This document shows, one piece after another, positions 7,954-17,679 of a DNA stretch of 64,000 nt. How positions within the stretch are numbered: the stretch's first letter is position 1; the number at the start of each line of letters is the position of its first letter. Source of the DNA: Trinickia violacea (lineage in GTDB: Bacteria > Pseudomonadota > Gammaproteobacteria > Burkholderiales > Burkholderiaceae). The stretch spans positions 3,844,001 to 3,908,000 of the forward strand of contig NZ_CP040077.1 in assembly GCF_005280735.1 (NCBI RefSeq). The letters are read 5' to 3'. The position numbers were made by a program, and so were the translations under genes. The notes beneath the pieces were generated by a model that worked only from the letters and a program-made list of their open reading frames with translations, ran no database searches and was not told the origin of the DNA.

Positions 7954-9207
7954 CTACACCAACGGCTCCGCCGAACCGTTCGCCGCCCCCTCCTCGCGCC
8001 TCGCCGGCATGAAATACCACACTGCCCCCGCGATCTGCATCGCAATCAACATCGCCCATACGCCTCGATGTGCGAGCGCCGGATAGTGCCCGTCGTGCAT
8101 CGGCCAGAGACCCAGCACGGCACCGATCGCAATTTGCAGCGCGAAGATCGCCAGAAAAATCACGAGCGTGAAGGTCGTGTTCACACGGCCGATCATGCGC
8201 GCGGGGAAGTACTCGGCCATCACCGAATAGCTCAGGATGCCGGTGCCGCCCAGCGCGCCATACGCGGCCCACAGCAGCGGCTCGGGCAACGGCACGCGAG
8301 CGGCGATCATCGCCTGCACGACGACGAAGAGCCCCATCGTCACGCCGGAGAACGCGTACACGGTCACGCCCCGGCGCTCCAGTTCACGCGCCAATGCGCC
8401 GAAGCCGATATTGCCCGCGATGAACGCGGCGCCGAGCACCGATACCAGCGATGCAGCGCGCGCCGCGCCATGGGCAGCATCCGCCAGCACGACGTCGCGC
8501 AGAAACGCGCCCACCCACAGCGATTGCATCGCGTAGAACACGCTTTGCGTGAGCCCCGAGAACGTCGCCACCTTCCAGAACGCGCGGCTCCTCAACACAT
8601 GCCAGGTGCCCTTGAATTGCTCGAGCACGCCGGCCTGCCGGTGCGTATCGCGCGCGGCCGGCGCGAAGCACCAGATCGCCACAGCGACCGCCACAGTAAA
8701 GATCGCGAGCGCGAATGAGAGCGTGCGCCAGCTCGTGAACGACAGCAGCCACGAGAGCGGCGCGCCGACCGCGACGCCGCCCAGCCCGCCCGCCGCCATC
8801 ACGAGACCGTTGACGAGCGTGAGCTGCGCGACCGGAAAATGCTGCGCGGTCGCCTTGAACGCGCCGCCAAGACAGACCGACACCCCGACGCCGATCAGAA
8901 AGCGGCCGATCATCATCGTGCCGAGATCGTGCGCGGCGCCGAACAGCAGCACGCCGACCGCGGCGATGAGCATCACGCACGCCGTGACGCGCCGCGCCCC
9001 GAAATGATCGAGGAGCACCCCGCCCGGAATCTGCGCACCCGCGAAGCCGAGGAAGTACAAGCTCGTGAGCGTGCCCAGGTTCGCGGCCGACAAGCCCAAG
9101 TCGTGCGTGAGGAACGGCGCGAAGCCGAGATTCACGCCGCGAAACAGATACGACACGAAATAGCCGAGCGAGAAAACGGCGAGCACGCGCCATCGGGTGG
9201 AAGTCAT
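7954..9207 (-). CDS. Major facilitator superfamily transporter
   Basis: A 417-residue integral membrane protein with about twelve hydrophobic spans split by a central basic loop, the standard MFS layout. The loop between spans 2 and 3 carries an MFS-like motif (GGVLLDHFGARRV). The N-terminus is short (MTSTRWRVL) and leads directly into span 1; an upstream in-frame start would add an implausible Arg-rich leader. The substrate cannot be predicted. It starts 7 bases after the stop of the aldo/keto reductase gene on the same strand, so the two form an operon. The reductase may therefore act on a compound this protein moves. Confidence 0.8.
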   Translation of the reverse strand: MTSTRWRVLAVFSLGYFVSYLFRGVNLGFAPFLTHDLGLSAANLGTLTSLYFLGFAGAQIPGGVLLDHFGARRVTACVMLIAAVGVLLFGAAHDLGTMMIGRFLIGVGVSVCLGGAFKATAQHFPVAQLTLVNGLVMAAGGLGGVAVGAPLSWLLSFTSWRTLSFALAIFTVAVAVAIWCFAPAARDTHRQAGVLEQFKGTWHVLRSRAFWKVATFSGLTQSVFYAMQSLWVGAFLRDVVLADAAHGAARAASLVSVLGAAFIAGNIGFGALARELERRGVTVYAFSGVTMGLFVVVQAMIAARVPLPEPLLWAAYGALGGTGILSYSVMAEYFPARMIGRVNTTFTLVIFLAIFALQIAIGAVLGLWPMHDGHYPALAHRGVWAMLIAMQIAGAVWYFMPARREEGAANGSAEPLV

Positions 9208-9214
9208 GAAAAAC

Positions 9215-10243
<1,029 letters not shown>

Positions 10244-10373
10244 CGAACATTCTCCTTGCGCTGACAGATGATGAGCCCAGGATGGACTCCGCCAAAGACG
10301 AGGGGTTCAAGTCTACGCCCGAGCGTCGAATCGCGCCGGACGCCGCTCGCTTTTTGCTTGGGCAGCTTGGGCA

Positions 10374-11699
10374 TCAGTAGAAGAACGTGAGCACGCCCTG
10401 GAGCACCTGCTTTTGAGGCGCGTCGCCGTAAGGGCTGCGAGCCCAACCGTGATTGGTTTGCCACTGCACGGCGAGGTCCACGCGCGTCCAGTGATAGCGC
10501 GCTTCGAGCCACGTGAAGTAGCTGTGCGCGACGAGATCGTAGCGGCCCATCGCCGTCAGATCGAGATGGACCACGAAGGCGTCTTGCCAGGTGACATACG
10601 TGAAGAGCGAATGCCGCGTCGGCAGTTCCTGCTCGGTGCCGACCGCGTCGAGATATTGGCCGAAGCGCTCGCGATTGGCGGCCAGCGCATCCCACGTCGC
10701 GCGATTCGCGCTTGCGCCGTCGTAGTCGTATTCGAGCGTCACCGACACTTTGTTCGGAAACGTTCGCGTGAGACCGGTCGCGACCTTCGAGTGGAAACTC
10801 GCCTGGCCCGCCGGCCCCTGTAGTCCATCGGCCAGCGCGTTGCTGCGGCCGCCCGAATACTCGAGGAAGCCGACCGTGGCGTTGTCGAGCAAGGTGGTGG
10901 CGTCCACCCCGAATTGCGGCGAGATGCCCGCGCCGCCATAGACGAGCCATTGCGGCGCAAAGCCGCCGAACAAGCGCTGCGTGCCGCTCAGCATGTAGCG
11001 CCACTGTTGGTTCGTCGCGCCGAAGTCGGGATTGAAGGTCGCATGGCTCGGCGTCGAGGCAAGCGGCGGCGAGACGAGCGCGGTCACCGAACCGCCGTCC
11101 CAGATCGCCTGGCCGCGCAGCATCACGCTGCCCAAGCGGTTTTCGCGCAGGCTCTCCGGGTCGATCGACGTGACCGCGCGCAAGGCCCCCGACTTGAAGT
11201 AATCGGTCGGATTGAAGCCCGACGCGACGCCCTCGCGCAAGTTGATGCGACCCGCGTCGAGGATCGTCGACGTGGTCGGACGCCAGCTCAAATACGCCTG
11301 CTTCAGCGTATCGACCGCGTTGTATTGATCGGTGCCGCCGCGCCATCCCGCGTCGAACTGGTTCGAGAACACAGCGCGCCAGCCGGGCGCGAACGCGCCG
11401 TCGTAGGCGAGCGACGACGAGACGCGCAGGTTGTCGTTGAGCAAGACGCTGCCGGTCTGGCTGGCCGCGGTGTAGTTGCCGACCGCGAATTCAAACGAGC
11501 GCCGCCAATTGCTGCGCGCCGACGGGGTGGCGTTCGCCGTATCGGCGAGCTGCAACGCGCCTTCGTCGCCCGCGGCGAGCGGCGGGAGATCCGCGCCGCC
11601 GGCCGTGTCGCCGCTGGTGTCGCCGGCTGCGAGCACGTGACCCGCCACGCCCAGGCTCACCCCCGCCGCGACGATCATCGAGGCCAGCCGCTTGCTCAT
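10374..11699 (-). CDS. Putative outer-membrane beta-barrel protein of a Lol-like operon
   Basis: A 441-residue protein with a signal peptide (cleavage after VLA near residue 24), an acidic low-complexity linker, and then alternating polar/aromatic strands to a C-terminal VLTFFY, the terminal aromatic expected of a BamA-inserted barrel. I recognise no enzyme motif. It lies ten bases after the LolA-like gene on the same strand and is the last gene of the operon that begins with the ABC ATPase at 14706. Its place suggests an outer-membrane acceptor or conduit for whatever the ABC transporter and the LolA-like carrier deliver. That role is inferred from context only. Confidence 0.65.
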   Translation of the reverse strand: MSKRLASMIVAAGVSLGVAGHVLAAGDTSGDTAGGADLPPLAAGDEGALQLADTANATPSARSNWRRSFEFAVGNYTAASQTGSVLLNDNLRVSSSLAYDGAFAPGWRAVFSNQFDAGWRGGTDQYNAVDTLKQAYLSWRPTTSTILDAGRINLREGVASGFNPTDYFKSGALRAVTSIDPESLRENRLGSVMLRGQAIWDGGSVTALVSPPLASTPSHATFNPDFGATNQQWRYMLSGTQRLFGGFAPQWLVYGGAGISPQFGVDATTLLDNATVGFLEYSGGRSNALADGLQGPAGQASFHSKVATGLTRTFPNKVSVTLEYDYDGASANRATWDALAANRERFGQYLDAVGTEQELPTRHSLFTYVTWQDAFVVHLDLTAMGRYDLVAHSYFTWLEARYHWTRVDLAVQWQTNHGWARSPYGDAPQKQVLQGVLTFFY

Positions 11700-11708
11700 C
11701 GCCTTCGT

Positions 11709-12494
11709 TCATTCGGGTTTGAAGCGCGCGAGATACGCCCGTTGCAGCCACGCGTCCGGCACGTCGCGCCATGCGTAATTCGAGTAGCGCATCACCGTCA
11801 CCCAGTTGGGGTCGAGCCCGTCGATGATGACGGTTTCGGTCGGCCGCTCGGCGCCGAGCTCTGGCTGGAACTTGCGGTAGTAGGCGACTTTCAGCAGCGC
11901 GCCGCTTTCCGTGTAGAAGCGTGCTTTGACCGGACGCGCGTTGCTCGCGTCGAGCCACAGGTCGATCGCGTGATAGGTCACGTCGGGCGTGCGCGCGGTC
12001 AGCGCGAGCTTGTAGCAGTGCCGCGACTGGCGGTCGCCGTCGGTCACGTCCTCCTCGCCCGCGAGCGTCGGCACGTAGTCTTTCGCCCAGTTCACGGTGA
12101 CGACATCGCCGTTCGCCGCCTGCCCCAACAGACGCTGCTGCGGCGAGATGCGCACGCTCGCCTGGCTCGACGGATCGTAGAACCATAGATCGTTGCCGTT
12201 CTTGAGCAACAGCTTGTTGGCATCGCGCGCGGGCTCGTCGAATTGCACGAGATCGCGGTACTGGCCGTCGCCCGAATCGGGCTTCGAATAGACGGTCAGC
12301 ACGTCGGTGTCGGTCTGCTGTCCGTTGCGGAATTCGATCAGCGTGTTGGTCAGGCTGAACGATTGGGCCGGGTTGCGAATCGCGTCGCTTTGCTCGAGCA
12401 ATTGCGTCGCGGTGGGGGCGGCATACGCCACGTGAGCCATCAGCGTTGCACACACCAGCGCGCCCGCCGCCCCGATGAAGGAATGCAGTTTCAT
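11709..12494 (-). CDS. LolA-like outer-membrane lipoprotein-sorting family protein
   Basis: A 261-residue periplasmic protein with a signal peptide (cleavage after AYA near residue 25) and a fold suggestive of LolA-like carriers. Recognisable parts are the N-terminal helix-strand (TATQLLEQSDAIRN), the phrase NDLWFYDPSSQASVRISPQQ, and a C-terminal region rich in beta strands. Carriers of this class shield a lipid or acyl chain in a half-open barrel. It sits between an FtsX-like permease and a beta-barrel gene, the same functional order as inner membrane, periplasm and outer membrane. The start follows a GAGG-containing leader; upstream starts lack a signal peptide. Confidence 0.72.
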   Translation of the reverse strand: MKLHSFIGAAGALVCATLMAHVAYAAPTATQLLEQSDAIRNPAQSFSLTNTLIEFRNGQQTDTDVLTVYSKPDSGDGQYRDLVQFDEPARDANKLLLKNGNDLWFYDPSSQASVRISPQQRLLGQAANGDVVTVNWAKDYVPTLAGEEDVTDGDRQSRHCYKLALTARTPDVTYHAIDLWLDASNARPVKARFYTESGALLKVAYYRKFQPELGAERPTETVIIDGLDPNWVTVMRYSNYAWRDVPDAWLQRAYLARFKPE

Positions 12495-12541
12495 GATGGA
12501 GGTCCTCGCTTTCGACTCTCGATAAAAGGCGGTCATGCGCG

Positions 12542-13987
12542 TCACGCAAAGCGCAGCGAATCGACGATCAGCATCCGCGCCGCGCGCCGCGCGGGCCACC
12601 ACGCGGAGAACGTCGCGACCACGATCACGCCGAGCGCGTTGCGCACGATCATTCCTGTCTCGCCCCACACGCGCACGGTCAGCGCGACGGGATCGGTCTG
12701 CCCCGGCGGCGTCCAATGGAGCCCCGAGTGATTGATGAGCGCGGCGGCAAGCAGCGCGAACAGCGTGCCGAGCACCGCGCCGCACGTGCCGAGCAGAAAC
12801 CCTTCGCACAGGAAGATGTTGCGGATGCCCGAGCCGCGCACGCCGATCGCGCGCAGCGTGCCGATTTCCTTGGTGCGCTCCATCACGGCCATGTTCATCG
12901 TGTTGCCGACCGTGAACATCACGATCGTCGCGATCATCACGGCGATGAAGCCGAACACGGCGGCGAACATGCCGGTGATCTGGCCGTACTGCGGATTGAG
13001 CGTCTCGAAGTCGAGCACTTCGAGCGGCTGGCCTTGCAGCGTCGTGTGCAACAGCGCGTTCAGGCGCTCGCGCGCCACGCCCAGCTGCGACGTATGTTTC
13101 AACTGCACGACGATCGACGTCACTTCGGGCTTGCCGCCGCCATAGACGAGCCGCTGCGCCTGCGCGAGATGCAGTTGCACGAACATATCGTCGACATCCT
13201 TCACGGCCTGCTTCTGCGCCTCGACGATTTTCAGCTCGGCGACATTGGGCGCGCCGTAGGCGTTCGACGTCAGCAGCTCGATGCGAGCGCCGTGCGGCTC
13301 GGGCGCCTTCGTGTTGGCGTTCGCTTCGAGCGTTGCCAGTTGCGCGATGTCCGACGGCGCCGCGACGGGTTGTGCGCCCTCTGCCTCTGGCTCATGGTCC
13401 CCCTGCGAGGACTTTCCAGGCCACCCCGCTGGGGCGTCCTGCGGGGCGCAATCGGACACCTTGAGCGGCCCGCACAGCCGCAGCACGCGCGCGACGCCCG
13501 TGCCGATCAGCGCCGAGTCCGGGCTCGTCGCGGTGAGGGCGAGATCCTTCGGCGTGCTCGGAAAACCGTAGTCGTTCCACAAGCGCATGCGGTTCTGATC
13601 CGCCACGACGATGCCGGAGCCGAACACGGTCCGCGACACGCCTGCCGCGAAGTTGCCTGCAATGCCGTTGACCGCGAGCACCGGCGTGACGACGGTCACG
13701 AGCCGCGCGAGCTCGGGATCGCTTTTGACGGCTTCGATGATGTGCTCGTAGTCGGCAAGGCCGTACGACACCGGGTCGCCGCTGCCATAGAGGAAGTAGT
13801 TGCGGTGCTGAATCTGCAGATGTCCGCCATGCTGCACGAACTGCGTCTGCAAGCCGTAGTTGATGTTGCCCGCATAGCCGCCGAATACGAGCACGGACGT
13901 GAGGCCGATCACCATCGCAAACAGCGTCGTCATCGAACGCCGCCGGTTGCGCAGCAGGTTTCTGAATGCCAGGAGCCAGTTTTTCAT
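12542..13987 (-). CDS. FtsX-like (MacB/LolCE-type) ABC permease
   Basis: A 481-residue permease. An N-terminal membrane helix (about 20-40, MTTLFAMVIGLTSVLVFGG) is followed by a large periplasmic domain (about 45-330) and three C-terminal helices with the conserved coupling segment MERTKEIGTLRAIGVRGS. This is the type VII/MacB-LolCE architecture, which works by mechanotransmission across the membrane, not by substrate import. Only one permease gene is present, so it would act as a homodimer, like MacB. The periplasmic domain holds a polar, low-complexity insertion (about 190-215, KSSQGDHEPEAEGAQ). It overlaps the ATPase gene by 4 bases. Confidence 0.83.
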   Translation of the reverse strand: MKNWLLAFRNLLRNRRRSMTTLFAMVIGLTSVLVFGGYAGNINYGLQTQFVQHGGHLQIQHRNYFLYGSGDPVSYGLADYEHIIEAVKSDPELARLVTVVTPVLAVNGIAGNFAAGVSRTVFGSGIVVADQNRMRLWNDYGFPSTPKDLALTATSPDSALIGTGVARVLRLCGPLKVSDCAPQDAPAGWPGKSSQGDHEPEAEGAQPVAAPSDIAQLATLEANANTKAPEPHGARIELLTSNAYGAPNVAELKIVEAQKQAVKDVDDMFVQLHLAQAQRLVYGGGKPEVTSIVVQLKHTSQLGVARERLNALLHTTLQGQPLEVLDFETLNPQYGQITGMFAAVFGFIAVMIATIVMFTVGNTMNMAVMERTKEIGTLRAIGVRGSGIRNIFLCEGFLLGTCGAVLGTLFALLAAALINHSGLHWTPPGQTDPVALTVRVWGETGMIVRNALGVIVVATFSAWWPARRAARMLIVDSLRFA

Positions 13988-14706
13988 GATGTTGTGACCT
14001 CGGTAAGCGAAGTGCGTCTGACATCGACGATGAGACCGTCCCGAATCACGACGACATCGTCGGCCGAAGCGACCACTTGCGGGTCGTGCGACGAAAACAC
14101 GAACGACGTCGCGCGCTCGCGCTGCATGCGCCGCATGAGGTTGATGATGGCGGCGCCCGTGGCGCTATCGAGATTGGCGGTCGGCTCGTCGGCGAGCACG
14201 AGCGCGGGCTGGGTCACGAGTGCGCGCGCAATCGCGACGCGCTGCTGCTGTCCGCCGGAAAGCTCGCCGGGCAGGCGAGCCGCCTTGTCGCCGACGCCCA
14301 CTTCGTCGAGCAGCGACAGCACCGCTTCGCGGCGCTCGGCCTTCGGCACGCCGAGCAGCGTCAGCGGGTACTCGACGTTTTCATAAGCGGAAAGCGCCGG
14401 CAGCAAGTTGAACGACTGAAACACGAAGCCGATGTGGCGCGCGCGGAAATCGGACAACGCGTTGTCGCTCATCTCGGCAAGCGGCTCTCCGGCCACGGCG
14501 ACACTGCCATACGACGCGCGATCGATCCCGCCGAGCAGGTTGAGCGCCGTCGTCTTGCCGCTGCCCGAGGGGCCCGAGAACACCGTGAAGCGGTTGCCGA
14601 CGATATCGACCGACGCATGGCGCAAGGCGGCGACGGCAGCGTCGCCGTCGCCATAGATCTTTGTCACGTCCTTCAAGCTGGCGGCAATCACAGGCACCTC
14701 CGTCAT
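13984..14706 (-). CDS. LolD/MacB-type ABC transporter ATPase
   Basis: A 240-residue ATPase that energises the adjoining FtsX-like permease. Walker A is GPSGSGKTT (about residues 45-53), the Q-loop is FVFQSFNLLPALS, the signature is LSGGQQQRV, Walker B is ALVLADEPTANLD and the switch His is in FSSHDPQVV. The signature followed by DEPTANLD is characteristic of the LolD/MacB/FtsE clade. It is the first gene of the four-gene Lol-like operon, and its stop overlaps the permease start (ATGA). The core Lol system is usually encoded elsewhere, so this is probably an accessory system. Confidence 0.87.
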   Translation of the reverse strand: MTEVPVIAASLKDVTKIYGDGDAAVAALRHASVDIVGNRFTVFSGPSGSGKTTALNLLGGIDRASYGSVAVAGEPLAEMSDNALSDFRARHIGFVFQSFNLLPALSAYENVEYPLTLLGVPKAERREAVLSLLDEVGVGDKAARLPGELSGGQQQRVAIARALVTQPALVLADEPTANLDSATGAAIINLMRRMQRERATSFVFSSHDPQVVASADDVVVIRDGLIVDVRRTSLTEVTTS

Positions 14707-14894
14707 CCGAATCGATGAAGCGACTGTAGTGGCGAGGCCGGCGGTGCGGGGAACGTTGCGACGAACCGCTTGCTACGGCGATCAATCGCATTGGCAGGCG
14801 ACGAAGCACGGCGAAAAGCCAGCGATTTCGGCGCAAAATACGCGGCAGGTCCAGCCCGGATCCAGTCCGATCACCGCTGCGGAACTCCGCTCCT

Positions 14895-15545
14895 ATGAAG
14901 CATCCTTTCCGTTACTTGTCCGCGCTCTGCATCAACGTGCTGCTGCCGTGGCTCGTGTACCGGCTCGTCTTGCGGGATTCGGACTACGTCCACGCCGTGG
15001 CCGCATCGGCGCTGCCGCTCATCGCGTGGATCGCCTGGGACTACTTCCGCCTGCGGCATTTCGATGCGCTGAGCGCCACGGTGCTGGCCTGCGTCGCGCT
15101 GTCGTTCGTGCTGACCCTGCTCGGCAGCGCGCCTCAGAATCGTGCGATCGAAGCGCCGATGATTTCGGGGGCGGTCGGCGTCGTCCTGCTGCTGACGTTC
15201 TGGCTGCCGCGCCCGCTCATGTTCTATCTAGCGCGATCGACGCTCGCGCGCGAAGACCACGACAGCGCGCTGCGCTTCGAGGAACGCTGGCGCGCGCATC
15301 CGGAAATGGCCGTGCCGATCAAGCGGATGACCGTGGTCTGGGGCGTCGGCCTCGTGCTCGAAAACCTGCTGCGCTGCTGGATCGTGTGGACGTGGACGGA
15401 CAAATCGCGAGCGGCGCTGATCTCGGTGACGGTGAGCTATGCCGCCTATGGCGTCTTGACGCTCTGGACGGTCTTGTATCGGCGGCGGATACGCAAGCAC
15501 CCGCTGGCGCAGGCCCAGGAACTCGGCGAAACGCCAGGCTCGTAG
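14895..15545 (+). CDS. VC0807-like integral membrane protein
   Basis: A 216-residue membrane protein with about six hydrophobic helices and an acidic/basic soluble loop (REDHDSALRFEERWRAHP, about residues 117-134) before the last spans. The N-terminus (LSALCINVLLPWLVYRL) resembles the VC0807 family, whose function is unknown. It is transcribed divergently from the Lol-like operon, with 188 bases between the start codons, and convergently with the M50 fusion gene, which ends 12 bases after it. No partner is evident. Confidence 0.65.
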   Translation: MKHPFRYLSALCINVLLPWLVYRLVLRDSDYVHAVAASALPLIAWIAWDYFRLRHFDALSATVLACVALSFVLTLLGSAPQNRAIEAPMISGAVGVVLLLTFWLPRPLMFYLARSTLAREDHDSALRFEERWRAHPEMAVPIKRMTVVWGVGLVLENLLRCWIVWTWTDKSRAALISVTVSYAAYGVLTLWTVLYRRRIRKHPLAQAQELGETPGS

Positions 15546-15557
15546 CGTCAAGCGCGC

Positions 15558-17669
15558 CTACGCCCCGCCCTCGCGCTCCAGCACCGAAACGAGCCGCCTC
15601 AATCCGCGCATCGCAAAGCTCTCTCGCGCGCCCCCAAGCGTCGCGGTCCCGGCGATCTGTCTCGCCAGCGCCTTGTTGCCCTTGCACTCGCCGATCCGCA
15701 CGCGGTAGGTCGCCGCGAGCGGCACGAGCTGCTTCGTCCCGGGCTGCGTTTCAGCGGGCACCGGCCCGCCGTACACGCTCGCGATCGCGGGCTCGTCGAG
15801 CGTCGCGATGTTCACGCGGTCGACGGCCGTCACGCGGCAGTGCAGCGTGCTCATCTCGGCGACCGACGCGACGAACCGCGCGGCGTCGCCGGGCGCGATG
15901 CGCCCCACGTCATCCTCGCCGACGAACGCGGCGCCCTTCACGCCGTTCGGGCCGACCACGTCGAACAGGCGCTCGCCGCGCGGCAGCCACGTGCCGGGCG
16001 CGAGCTCGTCGTCCGCTTGGACGGTGCCGTCGAACGGCGCGCGCAGCGTCAATTGCGCGCCCTGTGCTTCCAGCCCCGCCACCGTTTCGCGCGCCGCGTC
16101 CCAGCGCTTTCGCAGCGCGACGCCCTGTTCCAAGAGGCGCGGATCGAACGACTGCTGTTCGACTTCCCAGCGCAGCTGCGCCTCGTCCGCCTGCGCCGCC
16201 TTCAAGCGATGATCGAGGTCGGGCGACTCGAGCACGGCCAGCACGTCGCCCGCATGCACGCGCTCGCCGTCGCGCGCGAGCGCGGCCTGCGTGGACACGT
16301 AGCCCGCTTCCGGCGCGTAGAGCCCTTGTGCGTGCAACGGACCGAACACCGCGGGCGCGTTGACGCCGCCGTGCCACGGCAGCACGGCGATCGCCAACAC
16401 CACGTCGCCGAGCATCGCGGCGCGCACGGTCTCCCGGCACCAGCGCAATTCATGCCGGCGGCGCAGACACGTCATGACTTCGCGCACCACGGGCCGCACG
16501 ATGAACCAGCCGAACTCGACGCAAAACAGCATCACGCCGAGCGCCTTGAAGAACGCGTGATAGACGACGAGCGCAATCGACAAGAACACCGCAAGCCGGT
16601 ACAGCCACGTCACGAACGAAAACACGATCAGAAAGCGGCGCCGCGACGGCGCGCACGGCTCGGGTTGCGGATCGCCGAGGCCGAACAGCCACTCGCGCAT
16701 GCGCCAGCGGCCGAACGCGAACGCGCGGTCGTGCAGGTTCGGCATGCTGAGCCAGTCCGACAACAGGAAGTAGCCGTCGAAGCGCATGAACGGGCTGGCG
16801 TTGATCGTCAGCGTGCCGATCCAGGTCGTCGTCGCGAGCAGGAACGCGCCCGCGCGCAGCGGGCCGTCGGGCAAGAGGCTCCAGGCGAGCGTCGCGAACG
16901 CGGCGAGCGCGAGCTCGGCGAGCATGCCCGCCGCGCCGATGCGCAGACGCTCCGCGCGGCCGGGGACCTTCCACGCGTCGGTGGTGTCGGTGTAGAGCAC
17001 CGGCAGCATGACGAGGAGCGCGACGCCCATCGTCGGCACGCGGCAGCCGTAGCGATAGGCGGTGAACGCATGGCCGAATTCGTGCAGCACCTTGGCGAAG
17101 GCGAGCGCGAGCCCGATCGCCAGCAGGCCGCGCAAATCGGCGTAGCGATGGAACGTGTGCACGAACTCGTCCCATCGGCGCGACACGAGCCCTAGGCCGA
17201 CCACGGCGGCGAGCACGACCACGGCCCAGAACGCCGGCCGGTAGGCGATGTCCGCATGGCGCGCGAAGCGCTTGAGGAACGCCATCGGATGCCAGAGCGG
17301 GATGCGGATCATCAGGTAATGCTTGAGGAGCCACATCGCGTGCGAGAGACGGCTCGCGTCGGCGACGGCGGCGAGGCGTCCAGTGTCCGACGCGCTCGCC
17401 GACACCAGCAGGTTCTGCTGGCGCAGCGTCTTGACGAGCGCTTCCATGTCGGAGACGCCGACGTTCAACGTCGTTTGCTCGTTGACCGACGCGACGATCG
17501 CTTGCGGATCGTCGAGCGCCCAGCGCGACAGCATCTCGAACGCGGGCCAGCCGATCTGGAAGAAGCGGTTGCCGGCGGGATCGTGCAGCATCCAGGTCGG
17601 CGCGCCGTCGGGCGTCGCGGCGCCGCGCGTCAATGTCAGCTCCTGGCGCAGTTGGGGAAGACGGGTCAT
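15558..17669 (-). CDS. PqqD-like / M50 site-2 protease-like / HlyD adaptor fusion protein
   Basis: A 703-residue inner-membrane protein with three parts. Residues 1-95 resemble a PqqD-type peptide-binding wing (FFQIGWPAFEMLSRW). Residues about 140-400 form a polytopic M50 core with HEFGH at 196-200 and FDGY at 297-300, giving the two His, Glu and Asp expected of a zinc site-2 protease. From about 440 to 600 there is a lipoyl/barrel-sandwich adaptor domain with a helical hairpin (AQADEAQLRWEVEQQ), as in HlyD. The catalytic residues look intact, so it may cut its cargo or a regulator while linking to the periplasmic adaptors. It is the last gene of an operon with TolC, two adaptors and the giant repeat protein. 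No ABC ATPase accompanies it. Confidence 0.8.
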   Translation of the reverse strand: MTRLPQLRQELTLTRGAATPDGAPTWMLHDPAGNRFFQIGWPAFEMLSRWALDDPQAIVASVNEQTTLNVGVSDMEALVKTLRQQNLLVSASASDTGRLAAVADASRLSHAMWLLKHYLMIRIPLWHPMAFLKRFARHADIAYRPAFWAVVVLAAVVGLGLVSRRWDEFVHTFHRYADLRGLLAIGLALAFAKVLHEFGHAFTAYRYGCRVPTMGVALLVMLPVLYTDTTDAWKVPGRAERLRIGAAGMLAELALAAFATLAWSLLPDGPLRAGAFLLATTTWIGTLTINASPFMRFDGYFLLSDWLSMPNLHDRAFAFGRWRMREWLFGLGDPQPEPCAPSRRRFLIVFSFVTWLYRLAVFLSIALVVYHAFFKALGVMLFCVEFGWFIVRPVVREVMTCLRRRHELRWCRETVRAAMLGDVVLAIAVLPWHGGVNAPAVFGPLHAQGLYAPEAGYVSTQAALARDGERVHAGDVLAVLESPDLDHRLKAAQADEAQLRWEVEQQSFDPRLLEQGVALRKRWDAARETVAGLEAQGAQLTLRAPFDGTVQADDELAPGTWLPRGERLFDVVGPNGVKGAAFVGEDDVGRIAPGDAARFVASVAEMSTLHCRVTAVDRVNIATLDEPAIASVYGGPVPAETQPGTKQLVPLAATYRVRIGECKGNKALARQIAGTATLGGARESFAMRGLRRLVSVLEREGGA

Positions 17670-17679
17670 GAGATCGCGT

